This document shows, in pieces, positions 26,044 through 35,976 of a stretch of 64,000 nucleotides of DNA. The DNA lies in contig NZ_JNZO01000007.1 in the NCBI RefSeq assembly GCF_000717595.1, forward strand, positions 124,001-188,000. Direction: 5' to 3'. Source of the stretch: Streptomyces flavochromogenes. Lineage in GTDB: Bacteria; Actinomycetota; Actinomycetes; Streptomycetales; Streptomycetaceae. The translations under genes and the position numbers were made by a program. Below the pieces are notes generated by a model. It worked only from the letters and a program-made list of their open reading frames with translations. It was not told the origin of the DNA and ran no database searches. The first letter of the stretch is position 1. Each line of letters opens with the position of its first letter.

Positions 26044-26988
26044 TTACCGGACCGCCGAGTGCCAGTTCCGGGAGAGGACCTTGCCCGCGTCGGGGGCGGC
26101 GAGACCGGGGGCGAAGAGGCCCGTCAGGTGGGTCTGGGTGTTGTCGAGGGTGAGGCTGTTCTTGCCGGCGGCGGAGGGCAGCCCCGTCTTGAGGTTGACC
26201 GCCGCGTCGATCAGACCGAACCAGCCGAGGCCGCAGCCGCTGGCGCCCGGGACGGCGAAGGTCTTGTCGCTCTGGGTGGAGCCGAGGATGTTGAGGCGGC
26301 TCATGTCGCCCTCCTCGTTCGGGGAGCCGTCGCCGTTGAAGCGCTCCACGCCGAAGTCGGGCGAGGTGAGGTTGCTCGGGCGCAGGATGATCGGGTTGGC
26401 CTTCGTCCCGATGTAGCAGTTGCCGCCCAGGAAGGGGTTCTCCAGGCGGATGCGGACCGGGATCGACACGATCGGCTTGTCGGTGAGGACGCCCGCGATC
26501 TGGTCGAAGTCCGAGGGGGTGCCGACCGACTCCATGGTGGCGGTGATCTTGTTCAGCTTGGCATCGGTCAGCTGCCGGCAGATGTCGCTGATGAACGGGA
26601 TGTCACTGGGACACATCAGACCGAGGAGGCCGCCGGGGACGGTGGCCGGGGCGGCGATGAGCGCGCCGCCGGCCGGGGCGGCGACGGTGCTGGTGCCGTC
26701 GGGGTTCTGGACGACGCCGATCTGGAGGTTGGTGCTCCCGGTCGGCACGGTGGTGTTCCCCAGCTTGATGGAGCCGCTGACGGAGTAGGACACGACGCAC
26801 TGCGGCGAGGTGTCGAGACCGTCCGAGGCGAGCATCCCGGCCGCGTCGACGGGGCAGCGGTTGGAGGGCGCCCAACTGCCGTTCAGCTGGGGTCCGGTGG
26901 CCGTCGCCGTCCCGATGGAGGCGAAGGCGCCGAGCGCGGTGAGGGCGGAGAGCGTGGCGAGGCGCGTGCGGGAGGAGACGAGGGGCAT
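26044..26988 (-). CDS. Secreted protein of unknown function, third of a trio next to mce
   Basis: The 314-aa protein has a signal peptide (to about residue 31, ending ATA-TG) and a mature part rich in Ser, Thr, Gly and Asn with six cysteines (in NRCPVD, SPQCVV, LMCPSD, SDICRQ, GGNCYIG and ASGCGLG) that may form disulphides. It looks like a beta-rich extracellular protein; I do not recognise its family. It is the last of three leftward genes for exported proteins, which face away from the mce operon. ATG 26988 has AAAGG upstream. Confidence 0.8.
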   Translation of the reverse strand: MPLVSSRTRLATLSALTALGAFASIGTATATGPQLNGSWAPSNRCPVDAAGMLASDGLDTSPQCVVSYSVSGSIKLGNTTVPTGSTNLQIGVVQNPDGTSTVAAPAGGALIAAPATVPGGLLGLMCPSDIPFISDICRQLTDAKLNKITATMESVGTPSDFDQIAGVLTDKPIVSIPVRIRLENPFLGGNCYIGTKANPIILRPSNLTSPDFGVERFNGDGSPNEEGDMSRLNILGSTQSDKTFAVPGASGCGLGWFGLIDAAVNLKTGLPSAAGKNSLTLDNTQTHLTGLFAPGLAAPDAGKVLSRNWHSAVR

Positions 26989-27078
26989 GACGGTGCCTTT
27001 CGTTGAGGGGGCGCGGGGGTGCGGGGGTGCGGGGCGGGGCGAGCGGTCAAGCGGGAGGCGACGGACCGGCGCGCGGGC

Positions 27079-28722
27079 TCAGCGCTCGGGCTTGGGGACC
27101 ACGTACGGCTGGCGGTCCGCGGTGCACTGGCCCTCGGTGGGCACCTCCACGCCCACCGCGCAGGTCTGCCCCTGGATCTGCCTGATGTGGTTGCCGGGGC
27201 CGGAGATGGACGCGGTGAGGAGGCGGTCGAGGTTCTCGCCGCCGGCGCCGCAGCCCTTGAACGCGGGGACCGTCACCTCGCCGGTGAGCGGGCCGCCACT
27301 GGTGAGGACGTAGCCGGTGGCGTCGGTGCCGTTGAGGAGCTGGCCCTTGCCGAGCAGCACCAGGTGGTCACCGGGGTACTTGGCGGGCTGGGGCTCGGGG
27401 GAGGCGAGCGGCGTGACCGTGCGGCAGTCGGGGCCGACGTCCAGCCGGGTGCCGTTGACCTCGACGTCGAGAACGCGCAGGACGAGAGGCACCCGGATGT
27501 AGGTCTCCGCGATGTTGTCGGGGAAGACGAGGAGGACGTCCGACTCGACGATCAGGGGTCCCGCCTGTTCCAGCACCAGGGTCGCCGTGGTGGGCGCGAA
27601 GCCGAAGGTCAGGAAGGTGGACGAGAAGGGCGGGGACTGCTTGCGCCCCTGGTACCGGAGGGAGCCCTCCGACTTCTGGAGCAGGTGCAGGGTGCCGTCC
27701 GGACGGAAGTCGATCACGGGCTCGCCCTGCTCCAACTGGACGCAGGACACCGGGATGAGCGAGGCCCCGTCGAGCTTGCGCACATTGGAGTAGCCGGTGA
27801 TGTACGCGGAGAGCGAGGTGGAGGTCGGTTGCTCGGTGATGCAGGGCGGCGCCTTCGGGCGTCCGGCGGTGGTGCCGGGCGTGCCGTCGGCGGCGACCCT
27901 GGGGCCCTTGGCCGCGCCACTGGCGGACGCCGGGTCCCGCGGTGCTCCGGTCGTCGTGCTCGCGGTCTCCCGGCCGGTCGGCGCCGAGGGCGCTCCGGAG
28001 GGGAGGGCCGGGGACGAGGGCGACGAGGGGGGTGGGGGGAAGGAAGGACCCGACGGGGGAGCGGTCGGCGTGCTCGGACTCGGGGTGGTGACGGCGCCCG
28101 GGGTCACGGGGATCACGGCGAGTCCCGTACGTCCGGCCGCGTCCGGCCCGGGGACGCAGCTGACGGAGAGGGACGCCGGACTGGTGGGCGCGCCGTCGGC
28201 CGTGCTCGGGGCGAGGTCGACGGCGAGGCTTCCGGCGGTGAGGGTCAGGTCGCCGGCGGTGCCCGTCGTGAGAGCGGGCACGTCGCCGGTGCTCGTGAGC
28301 GTGAGCGGCCCGTCGGCGGGGACGGCGGAGGGCTGCGTCGTGCCGCGCCAAGCGACGTCGGTGCTCTCGCCGTTCTGGCCCACGCCGACCGTGAGGAGCG
28401 TCTCCGCCCGTACGGTGGCGGCCTTGAGCGCGGTGAGCTCGGCCACGGCCGCGGCCGGGAGTTCGAGCGTCGTGCCGGCGTCGGCCGCCTCGATCGTCTC
28501 GCCGACGGTCGCCCGGTCGGGGACGGTCGCCCTGATCCGTACCGTCGCCGGTTGCTGCCCCGAGGGCAGGGTGCAGACGTAGGGCAGGGCGGCGTCGACC
28601 TTCAGCGTCCCGACGGCGACGGCCGCTGCGGGAAGCAGCGGGGCGAGCGCCACGAACGCGGCGATCGTCGCCCCGCGTGCGCGGACGCGGGTGGACCGGG
28701 GGGTGGGCCGTGGGCCTCTCAT
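27079..28722 (-). CDS. Secreted DUF6801-type protein
   Basis: A 547-aa exported protein: signal peptide (to about 38), a DUF6801-like beta domain (about 42-190: LPYVCTLPSG, RIRATVP, VGETIEA, LPAAAVAELTAL), a long Pro/Ser/Thr-rich linker (about 205-290) and a second globular domain of about 240 residues with four or more cysteines. The linker suggests a protein spanning the wall. Function is unknown; DUF6801 proteins occur in Streptomyces and mycolata. It is the middle gene of the trio; ATG 28722 has GGAG upstream. Confidence 0.82.
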   Translation of the reverse strand: MRGPRPTPRSTRVRARGATIAAFVALAPLLPAAAVAVGTLKVDAALPYVCTLPSGQQPATVRIRATVPDRATVGETIEAADAGTTLELPAAAVAELTALKAATVRAETLLTVGVGQNGESTDVAWRGTTQPSAVPADGPLTLTSTGDVPALTTGTAGDLTLTAGSLAVDLAPSTADGAPTSPASLSVSCVPGPDAAGRTGLAVIPVTPGAVTTPSPSTPTAPPSGPSFPPPPSSPSSPALPSGAPSAPTGRETASTTTGAPRDPASASGAAKGPRVAADGTPGTTAGRPKAPPCITEQPTSTSLSAYITGYSNVRKLDGASLIPVSCVQLEQGEPVIDFRPDGTLHLLQKSEGSLRYQGRKQSPPFSSTFLTFGFAPTTATLVLEQAGPLIVESDVLLVFPDNIAETYIRVPLVLRVLDVEVNGTRLDVGPDCRTVTPLASPEPQPAKYPGDHLVLLGKGQLLNGTDATGYVLTSGGPLTGEVTVPAFKGCGAGGENLDRLLTASISGPGNHIRQIQGQTCAVGVEVPTEGQCTADRQPYVVPKPER

Positions 28723-28765
28723 CTGGTGCTCCGCTCGGGGTCGTTCGTGTGCGGGCGCGGACAGC

Positions 28766-28808
28766 CCCGCGTCCGCCCGGCCGGGGTCGCCGGACGGGCG
28801 GACGCGGG
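28766..28808 (-). terminator. Strong hairpin between the first and second secreted-protein genes
   Basis: CCCGCGTCCGCCCG (28766-28779) pairs perfectly with CGGGCGGACGCGGG (28795-28808) around 15 bases, just past the stop of the gene at 28819. It can end or attenuate that transcript. No T-run follows, so partial read-through into the next gene is possible. Confidence 0.65.
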
Positions 28809-28818
28809 TTCTCGCGTG

Positions 28819-29622
<804 letters not shown>

Positions 29623-29873
29623 GCGGGTGAGCGGTGGCCGGAATCGCCTTGGTTCCGCGGTGCGCAATGTCGACAATTATGATCGATCAGGGATGGCTGG
29701 ATTAGGCGTTGCTCTCCCCGGTGACAACCGGCGGAATGGAATTGTCTCCCGCCTGATAAATGCCGAGCCACCCCGCATCTGGCGTCGAAAACTCCGCATC
29801 CGGTATTGCCCGAGGAGGTTACTCGGTCGTAACGTTCCCGGGGCGACGACAGCGTCGCAGGTCGGCCCATCCG

Positions 29874-29926
29874 TGTGTCTCCGTGCAGACAAAGTCGAAC
29901 CCGGTCTTTGTCTCCGTGGTGACAAA
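29874..29926. promoter_or_regulatory. Tandem palindromic operators upstream of the mce operon
   Basis: TTTGTC-TCCGTGGT-GACAAA (29907-29926) is a perfect six-base palindrome with an eight-base spacer. A second copy with the same spacer and right arm (TGTC-TCCGTGCA-GACAAA, 29876-29893) lies 31 bp upstream, about three helical turns. The right arm of the first and left arm of the second also form a perfect hairpin (AGACAAAG with CTTTGTCT). A weaker third copy ends with GACAAC at 29728. Confidence 0.6.
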
Positions 29927-29961
29927 TACAGGAGCGGATCAAGGATTTTGCGCCAAGCCTC

Positions 29962-29990
29962 TTGTCCAAGTGATCCGCACCGACTTAACG
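29962..29990 (+). promoter_or_regulatory. Candidate promoter of the mce operon
   Basis: TTGTCC (29962-29967) and TTAACG (29985-29990) are 17 bases apart, about 45 bp before the ATPase gene and directly downstream of the palindromic sites. The -10 box is weak, so this is tentative. Confidence 0.35.
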
Positions 29991-30033
29991 TGCGCCCGCG
30001 GCGCACCCCCGACGCACGCTTGCTGGAGGTGGG

Positions 30034-31050
30034 ATGGGAATCGAAGTAGTCGTTGAGGGTCTGACCATGTCCTTCGGTAAGCAGAATATCTGGCAGGACG
30101 TGACCCTGACCTTGCCGGCCGGAGAGGTGAGCGTGATGCTCGGCCCTTCCGGAACCGGGAAGACGGTCTTCCTGAAATCGCTCATCGGGTTGCTCAAACC
30201 CCAACAGGGCCGTGTTCTCATCAATGGTGTCGACATGGTGAGCAGCCCGGAACGAGACATCTACGAGACCCGGAAACTCTTCGGCCTCATGTTCCAGGAC
30301 GGCGCCCTCTTCGGCTCCATGACCCTCTTCGACAACATCGCCTTCCCGCTGCGCGAGCACACCCGCAAGCGGGAGTCCGAGATCCGGCGCATCGTGATGG
30401 AGCGGATCGAACTCGTCGGCCTGCTGGGCGCGGAGGGGAAGCTCCCGGGCGAGATCAGCGGCGGCATGCGAAAGCGGGCCGGCCTGGCCCGCGCCCTGGT
30501 GCTCGACCCGCAGATCGTCCTCTGCGACGAACCGGACTCCGGGCTCGACCCCGTCCGCACCGCCTATCTGTCGCAGCTGCTCATCGACCTCAACGCGCGC
30601 ATCGACGCGACGATGCTGATCGTCACCCACAACCTGGACATCGCCGCCACGGTCCCCGACAACATGGGGATGTTCTTCCGGCGCAACCTCGTCACCTTCG
30701 GCCCGCGCGAGGTCCTCCTCACCAGCGACGAACCGGTCGTCACCCAGTTCCTCGCCGGCCGCCGCGAAGGCCCCATCGGCATGTCCGAGGAGAAGGACGC
30801 CGCCCTGCTCGCCGCCGAGCTGGACAACCCCGCCACCCTTCCGCCCGCGCCCCGCGTCATCGTCCCGCAGCTGGAGCCCTCGCCCGGCCTCCCGCCGCGC
30901 GCGGCCGTCGGACGTCGCCGGGAGCGCGTCCTCGGCATGCTCGACCGGCTGCCGCACGCCGCCCAGGCCGCCATTCGCGACACCTACGCCAGGGACGGCG
31001 CGGCGTACACCCTGCCCAAGCGGGAGCGGATCACCGGGAGCGGCTCGTGA
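30034..31050 (+). CDS. Mce transporter ATPase (Mkl/MceG/MlaF-type)
   Basis: This 338-aa cytoplasmic ATPase should energise the mce lipid/steroid importer. Motifs: Walker A GPSGTGKT (37-44), signature ISGGMRKRAGLARAL (about 143-157), Walker B IVLCDEPDSGLD (about 164-175) and the switch His in IVTHNLD. The C-terminal extension of about 80 residues, with a Pro-rich segment and a charged helix, is typical of actinobacterial MceG proteins. ATG 30034 has GGAGGTGG upstream. The operon that follows overlaps or nearly touches gene by gene, so the proteins are made together. Confidence 0.94.
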   Translation: MGIEVVVEGLTMSFGKQNIWQDVTLTLPAGEVSVMLGPSGTGKTVFLKSLIGLLKPQQGRVLINGVDMVSSPERDIYETRKLFGLMFQDGALFGSMTLFDNIAFPLREHTRKRESEIRRIVMERIELVGLLGAEGKLPGEISGGMRKRAGLARALVLDPQIVLCDEPDSGLDPVRTAYLSQLLIDLNARIDATMLIVTHNLDIAATVPDNMGMFFRRNLVTFGPREVLLTSDEPVVTQFLAGRREGPIGMSEEKDAALLAAELDNPATLPPAPRVIVPQLEPSPGLPPRAAVGRRRERVLGMLDRLPHAAQAAIRDTYARDGAAYTLPKRERITGSGS

Positions 31051-31811
31051 TCACCGGCGCGCTGCGGCAGACCGGCCGGCTCTTCGCCCTCGCCGCCGAA
31101 GTGACCAGGGCCGTCTTCCGACGCCCTTTCCAGTTCCGGGAGTTCGTCGAGCAGTTCTGGTTCGTCGCCAGCGTCACCATCCTGCCGGCCGCGCTCGTCT
31201 CCATCCCGTTCGGCGCCGTGATCGCCCTCCAGGTCGGCTCGCTCACCCAGCAGCTGGGGGCCCAGTCGTTCACCGGAGGGGCCAGTGTCCTCGCCGTCAT
31301 CCAGCAGGCCAGCCCCCTCATCGTCGCCCTCCTGATCGCCGGCGCCGGCGGCTCCGCCATCTGCGCCGACCTCGGCTCCCGCAAGATCCGGGAGGAGCTC
31401 GACGCGATGGAGGTCATGGGCGTCTCGCCCGTGCAGCGGCTGGTCGTCCCGCGCGTCCTCGCCACCATGGCGGTCGCCGTCCTGCTCAACGGCATGGTCT
31501 CCGTCGTCGGCACGCTCGGCGGCTACTTCTTCAACATCATCCTCCAGGGCGGCACCCCCGGCGCCTACCTCTCCAGCTTCTCCGCCCTCGCCCAGCTGCC
31601 CGACCTCTACATCAGCGAACTCAAGGCCCTGATCTTCGGGTTCATCGCCGGCATCGTCGCCGCCTACCGGGGACTCAACCCCCGCGGCGGCCCCAAGGGG
31701 GTCGGCGACGCCGTCAACCAGTCCGTCGTCATCACCTTCATGCTGCTGTTCTTCGTGAACATGGTGCTGACGGGCATCTACCTGCAGATCGTCCCGCCGA
31801 AGGGAGGCTGA
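31047..31811 (+). CDS. MlaE/YrbE family permease, first copy
   Basis: A 254-aa inner-membrane permease of the mce transporter, corresponding to YrbE-A. It has an amphipathic N-terminal helix and about five membrane helices, with the family motifs PLIVALLIAGAGGSAICADLGSRKIREELDAMEVMG and VVPRVLA. The GTG start overlaps the ATPase stop by four bases. Confidence 0.93.
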   Translation: MITGALRQTGRLFALAAEVTRAVFRRPFQFREFVEQFWFVASVTILPAALVSIPFGAVIALQVGSLTQQLGAQSFTGGASVLAVIQQASPLIVALLIAGAGGSAICADLGSRKIREELDAMEVMGVSPVQRLVVPRVLATMAVAVLLNGMVSVVGTLGGYFFNIILQGGTPGAYLSSFSALAQLPDLYISELKALIFGFIAGIVAAYRGLNPRGGPKGVGDAVNQSVVITFMLLFFVNMVLTGIYLQIVPPKGG

Positions 31812-31816
31812 GCGCG

Positions 31817-32623
31817 ATGGCCTCCCCGTTCGTCTGGCTCGACCGGTCCGGTGACCAGCTCCTGTTCTACGTCAAGGCCCTGCTCTGGGTACCGCGGACA
31901 CTGCGCCGCTACCTCAGGGAGGTGCAACGGCTGCTGGCCGAGGTCGCCTTCGGCTCCGGCGGCCTCGGCGTCATCGGCGGCACCATCGGCGTCATGATCG
32001 CGATGACGCTCTTCACCGGGACCGTCGTCGGCCTCCAGGGCTACGCCGCCCTGGAGCAGATCGGCACCGCCGCGTTCACCGGCTTCGTCTCCGCCTACTT
32101 CAACACCCGCGAGATCGCCCCGCTCGTCGCCGGGCTCGCCCTCTCCGCGACCGTCGGCGCCGGATTCACCGCCCAGCTCGGTGCCATGCGCATCAACGAG
32201 GAGGTCGACGCCCTCGAAGGCATGGGCATCCGCTCCATGCCGTACCTGGTCACCACCCGCATCATCGCCGGTGTCGTGGCCATCGTCCCGCTGTACGCGA
32301 TCGGCCTGCTCTCCTCCTACCTGGCCTCGCGCTATGTGACGGTCCTGTTCAACGGCCAGTCCCAGGGCACGTACGACCACTACTTCAACCTCTTCCTGTC
32401 ACCGACGGACGTCCTGCTCTCGGTGCTGAAAGTGCTGATCTTCAGCGTGATGGTGATCGTCGCCCACTGCTACTACGGCTTCCGCGCCTCCGGCGGCCCC
32501 GCCGGCGTCGGCATCGCGGTCGGCCGCTCCGTCCGCAACGCCATCGTGCTCATCAGCGTCACCGACTTCTTCCTGTCGCTCGCCCTCTGGGGCGCGACCA
32601 CGACCGTGAAGGTGGCGGGGTGA
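31817..32623 (+). CDS. MlaE/YrbE family permease, second copy
   Basis: A 268-aa permease, the YrbE-B partner of the preceding gene. It shows the same architecture with REIAPLVAGLALSATVGAGFTAQLGAMRINEEVDALEGMGI, the equivalent of the ExxDAxxxMG coupling motif, and a C-terminal pair of helices. It starts five bases behind the first permease. Two different permeases imply a heterodimer in the complex. Confidence 0.93.
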   Translation: MASPFVWLDRSGDQLLFYVKALLWVPRTLRRYLREVQRLLAEVAFGSGGLGVIGGTIGVMIAMTLFTGTVVGLQGYAALEQIGTAAFTGFVSAYFNTREIAPLVAGLALSATVGAGFTAQLGAMRINEEVDALEGMGIRSMPYLVTTRIIAGVVAIVPLYAIGLLSSYLASRYVTVLFNGQSQGTYDHYFNLFLSPTDVLLSVLKVLIFSVMVIVAHCYYGFRASGGPAGVGIAVGRSVRNAIVLISVTDFFLSLALWGATTTVKVAG

Positions 32624-32624
32624 G

Positions 32625-33878
32625 ATGAGCGACTCACGTGCCGAGACCCTGCGCCGCCGGTTCGCCGGCGTGGTCTTCCTCCTGGTGCCCGCCCTGCTCG
32701 CCTGGCTCGCGGTCGCCGTCTACGACAAGAAGTTCACCGACTCCGACCCGATCGTCGTCGAGACCGGCAGCGTCGGGAACGAGATGCACCTCGGCGCCGA
32801 GGTGAAACTCCGCGGCGTCGTCATCGGCGAGGTCCGCGCCATCGACGCCACCGACGGCGGAGCCCGGCTCACCCTCGCCATGCGGCCCGGAACCCTCCGC
32901 CACGTGCCGTCCGACGTCCGCGCCCAGATGCTCCCCACGACCCTCTTCGGGGAACGGTTCGTCGCCCTCGTACCGCCCGGCGACTCCACGGCCGAGCCGC
33001 TGGGCCCCGGCGACGTCATCCCGGAGGACCGCTCCAGCAACGCCGTCGAACTCCAGCAGGTCCTCGACAACGTCCTGCCCCTGCTCACCGCCGTCCAGCC
33101 GCAGAAGCTCTCGGCCACCCTGTCGGCCGTCTCCCAGGCCCTGGAAGGGCGCGGCGACAAGCTCGGTGACACCCTCACCCGGCTCGACGCCCACCTCCGG
33201 GAGTTCAACCCCCACCTTCCCGCCCTCACCCGCGACCTGAAAGAACTCGTGAAGGTCAGCCACCTCTACGCCGACGCCGCCCCGGACATCGTCACGGCGC
33301 TCACCGACTTCACCACCACCAGCGGCACCCTCGCCGAGAAGGAGGCCGACCTCGCCGGCGCCCTCGGCTCCACCACCAGGACCGCCCAGGACCTCACCGC
33401 CTTCCTGCGCCAGAACAAGAACAACATCATCCGGCTCAGCGCCACCAGCCGCCCCACCCTGCAACTGCTCGCCGAGTACGCGCCGTCCTTCCCCTGCACC
33501 CTGCGCACCCTCGCCCAGTTCGTACCGGCCATGGACAAGGCCCTCGGCAAGGGAACGAACCAGCCGGGACTGCACGTCGACGTCACCACCGTGCCCTCGC
33601 GCGGCGCGTACGTCCCCGGCCGGGACACGCCGTCGTACGGCTCCGGCGGCGGCCCGCGCTGCTACCCCGTCCCCTACCTCGGCATCCCGGTCGCACCCGC
33701 CGTACGGGCCTCCGCGGCCGCCGACCAGGACCTCGGCCCCGCCAACTCCCCGCAGGAGAACGACCTCGTCAACGAACTGCTCGCCCCCGGGGCGAAGAAG
33801 CGGCCCGGCGACCTGCCGGACTGGAGCAGCACACTGGTCGGCCCGGCGTTCCGCGGCGCGGAGGTGACCCTCCGATGA
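32625..33878 (+). CDS. MCE family protein, first of six
   Basis: A 417-aa exported substrate-binding protein of the mce system. One N-terminal membrane helix (about 14-32) anchors it. The MCE/MlaD domain follows (about 45-120, with LGAEVKLRGVVIGEVRAI), then a long helical region (about 140-290) expected to help form the tunnel, and a C-terminal tail containing a CTLR...RCYP cysteine pair. ATG 32625 directly follows the permease stop. It corresponds by order to MceA. Confidence 0.92.
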   Translation: MSDSRAETLRRRFAGVVFLLVPALLAWLAVAVYDKKFTDSDPIVVETGSVGNEMHLGAEVKLRGVVIGEVRAIDATDGGARLTLAMRPGTLRHVPSDVRAQMLPTTLFGERFVALVPPGDSTAEPLGPGDVIPEDRSSNAVELQQVLDNVLPLLTAVQPQKLSATLSAVSQALEGRGDKLGDTLTRLDAHLREFNPHLPALTRDLKELVKVSHLYADAAPDIVTALTDFTTTSGTLAEKEADLAGALGSTTRTAQDLTAFLRQNKNNIIRLSATSRPTLQLLAEYAPSFPCTLRTLAQFVPAMDKALGKGTNQPGLHVDVTTVPSRGAYVPGRDTPSYGSGGGPRCYPVPYLGIPVAPAVRASAAADQDLGPANSPQENDLVNELLAPGAKKRPGDLPDWSSTLVGPAFRGAEVTLR

Positions 33879-34930
33879 CGAAACGGCCCACCCCCACGCG
33901 CCGCCGCGGACTGACCGGCACGCTCCTGAAGTCCCTCGCGTTCGCCCTGGTCACCGCGCTGGCCACCACCGTCCTCGGCCTCAGCATCGCCAACACCGGG
34001 GTCGGCTCCGCCACCCGCTCGTACAAGGCGCTGTTCACCGACGTCACCGGGCTCGTCAAGGGCGACTCCGTGCGCATCGCCGGAGTGAAGGTCGGCGAGG
34101 TGACCGACGTACGCGTCGTCGAACGGCGCACCGCCCAGGTCACCTTCTCGGTCCGCGAGGACCGCTCGGTGCCCCGCTCGGCGACCGCCGCCGTGAAGTA
34201 CCTCAACATGGTCGGGCAGCGCTACGTCTCCCTCGACCGGGGCAGCGGCGACCTGGCCGGCACCCTGCGGGACGGGGACACCATCCCCCTCGCCCGCACC
34301 ACCCCCGCCCTCGACCTGACCCTGCTCTTCAACGGGTTCAAGCCGCTCTTCGAGGGCCTCTCGCCCGCCGACGTCAACGACCTCGCCGGATCACTCGTAC
34401 AGGTCCTCCAGGGCGAGAGCGGCACCGTCGACAGCCTGCTGCGCCACATCGGCTCCCTCACCAAGACGGTCGCCGCCAAGGACAAGGTCATCGGCCAGGT
34501 CGTCACCCACCTCAACACCGTCCTCACGACCCTCAACAACCGCGAGGCGGCCTTCGACGACCTCGTCGTCACCCTCCAGAAACTCGTCACCGGCTTCAAC
34601 ACCGACCGCAAACCCCTCGGTGAGGCGGTCCAGGCCATCGGCGCCCTCACCACGACGACCGCCGGGCTCTTCCAGGAGGCGCGGGCTCCCCTCAAGAAGG
34701 ACATCCGCGAACTCGGCAGGCTCTCCGGCACCCTCGGCGAGCACACCCCCGCCATCGAGTCCTTCCTCGCCAACACCCCCGCCAAGATGACCGCCCTGGC
34801 ACGGCTGTCCTCGTACGGATCGTGGTTCAACCTCTACCTCTGCGAGGCGCGCGTGACCGGCGTGGGAACATCCGACGGCTCGAAGCCGCCGACCGGGATC
34901 GCCGTGACCGAACCGAGGTGCCGCGGATGA
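33875..34930 (+). CDS. MCE family protein, second of six
   Basis: A 351-aa MceB-position protein. Membrane anchor at about 16-36, MCE domain about 45-120 (GLVKGDSVRIAGVKVGEVTDV), helical tunnel segment to about 310, and a short tail with a cysteine pair (LYLCEA, PRCRG). The four-base ATGA overlap with the preceding gene shows translational coupling. Confidence 0.92.
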   Translation: MTKRPTPTRRRGLTGTLLKSLAFALVTALATTVLGLSIANTGVGSATRSYKALFTDVTGLVKGDSVRIAGVKVGEVTDVRVVERRTAQVTFSVREDRSVPRSATAAVKYLNMVGQRYVSLDRGSGDLAGTLRDGDTIPLARTTPALDLTLLFNGFKPLFEGLSPADVNDLAGSLVQVLQGESGTVDSLLRHIGSLTKTVAAKDKVIGQVVTHLNTVLTTLNNREAAFDDLVVTLQKLVTGFNTDRKPLGEAVQAIGALTTTTAGLFQEARAPLKKDIRELGRLSGTLGEHTPAIESFLANTPAKMTALARLSSYGSWFNLYLCEARVTGVGTSDGSKPPTGIAVTEPRCRG

Positions 34931-35976
34931 GCCCCCGCCCCCGGCTCAAGCCGGTCAAGGAGCGCAACCCGATCGCCGTCGCCGTCGCCGGACTGCTGCT
35001 CCTCGCCCTGGTCGCCGCCCTGGCCTTCAACGTGGAACGGCTGCCCCTCGTCGGCGACGACACCACCTACAGCGCCGACTTCTCCGAGGCCGCCGGACTC
35101 GACGCCGGCGACGAAGTGCGCATCGCCGGCGTCAAGGTCGGCAAGGTCACCGAGGTCTCCCTCGACGGAGCCAAGGTCAAGGTGACGTTCGAGGTCGGCG
35201 ACGCCTGGGTCGGCGACCGCTCCACCGCCGCCATCGCCATCAAGACCCTCCTCGGCGAGAAGTACCTGGCGCTCGACCCGCTTGGCTCCGACCGGCAGGA
35301 CCCCGGAACCCGCATCCCGCAGGCGCGCACCACCTCCCCGTACGACGTCACCCAGGCCTTCGAGGACCTCAGCGGCACCGTCGACGCCATCGACACCGCC
35401 CGGCTGGCGGAGAGCTTCGAGACGATCTCCGACACCTTCAAGAACTCGCCGCCGCACGTCCGCAACGCCGCCACCGGCCTCTCCGAACTGTCGAAGTCCG
35501 TCTCCAAGCGCGACACCGAACTCGCCCGGCTCCTGTCGAACAGCAGGAAGTTCACCAAGACCCTGGAGAACAAGAAGTCCAGCTTCGAGACCCTCATCGA
35601 AGACGGCGGTTCCCTGCTCGGCGAACTCCAGAAGCGCCGCGACGCCATCCGGGCCCTCCTCAAGGGCAGCAGGGCGCTCGGCACCGAACTCAGCGGCATC
35701 GTCGGCGACAACGACCGGCAGCTCGGCCCCACCCTCAAGGCCCTCGGCCGCGTCACCGGAGTCCTGGAGAAGAACAGCGGCCAGCTCGACAAGACACTCG
35801 CGCTGATCGGCCCGTACTACCGGCTCGTCGGCAACACCCTCGGCAGCGGCCGCTGGTTCGACAGCTACCTGTGCGGAGTGGTGCCCCGCACCTATCTGCC
35901 CGAGGCCTCGCAGCCCACGACCGGATGCCTGCCGCCGAAACAGAAGGCGACGGCCAAGGGGAGCGGTGAACGATGA
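34927..35976 (+). CDS. MCE family protein, third of six
   Basis: A 349-aa MceC-position protein. Anchor helix at about 18-38, MCE domain with AGLDAGDEVRIAGVKVGKVTEV, helical segment with coiled-coil character (SKRDTELARLLSNSRKFTKTLENKKSSFETL) and a C-terminal cysteine pair (YLCGVV, TGCLPP). I start at ATG 34927, which overlaps the previous stop by four bases; the open frame from 34822 is upstream read-through. Confidence 0.92.
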   Translation: MSPRPRLKPVKERNPIAVAVAGLLLLALVAALAFNVERLPLVGDDTTYSADFSEAAGLDAGDEVRIAGVKVGKVTEVSLDGAKVKVTFEVGDAWVGDRSTAAIAIKTLLGEKYLALDPLGSDRQDPGTRIPQARTTSPYDVTQAFEDLSGTVDAIDTARLAESFETISDTFKNSPPHVRNAATGLSELSKSVSKRDTELARLLSNSRKFTKTLENKKSSFETLIEDGGSLLGELQKRRDAIRALLKGSRALGTELSGIVGDNDRQLGPTLKALGRVTGVLEKNSGQLDKTLALIGPYYRLVGNTLGSGRWFDSYLCGVVPRTYLPEASQPTTGCLPPKQKATAKGSGER

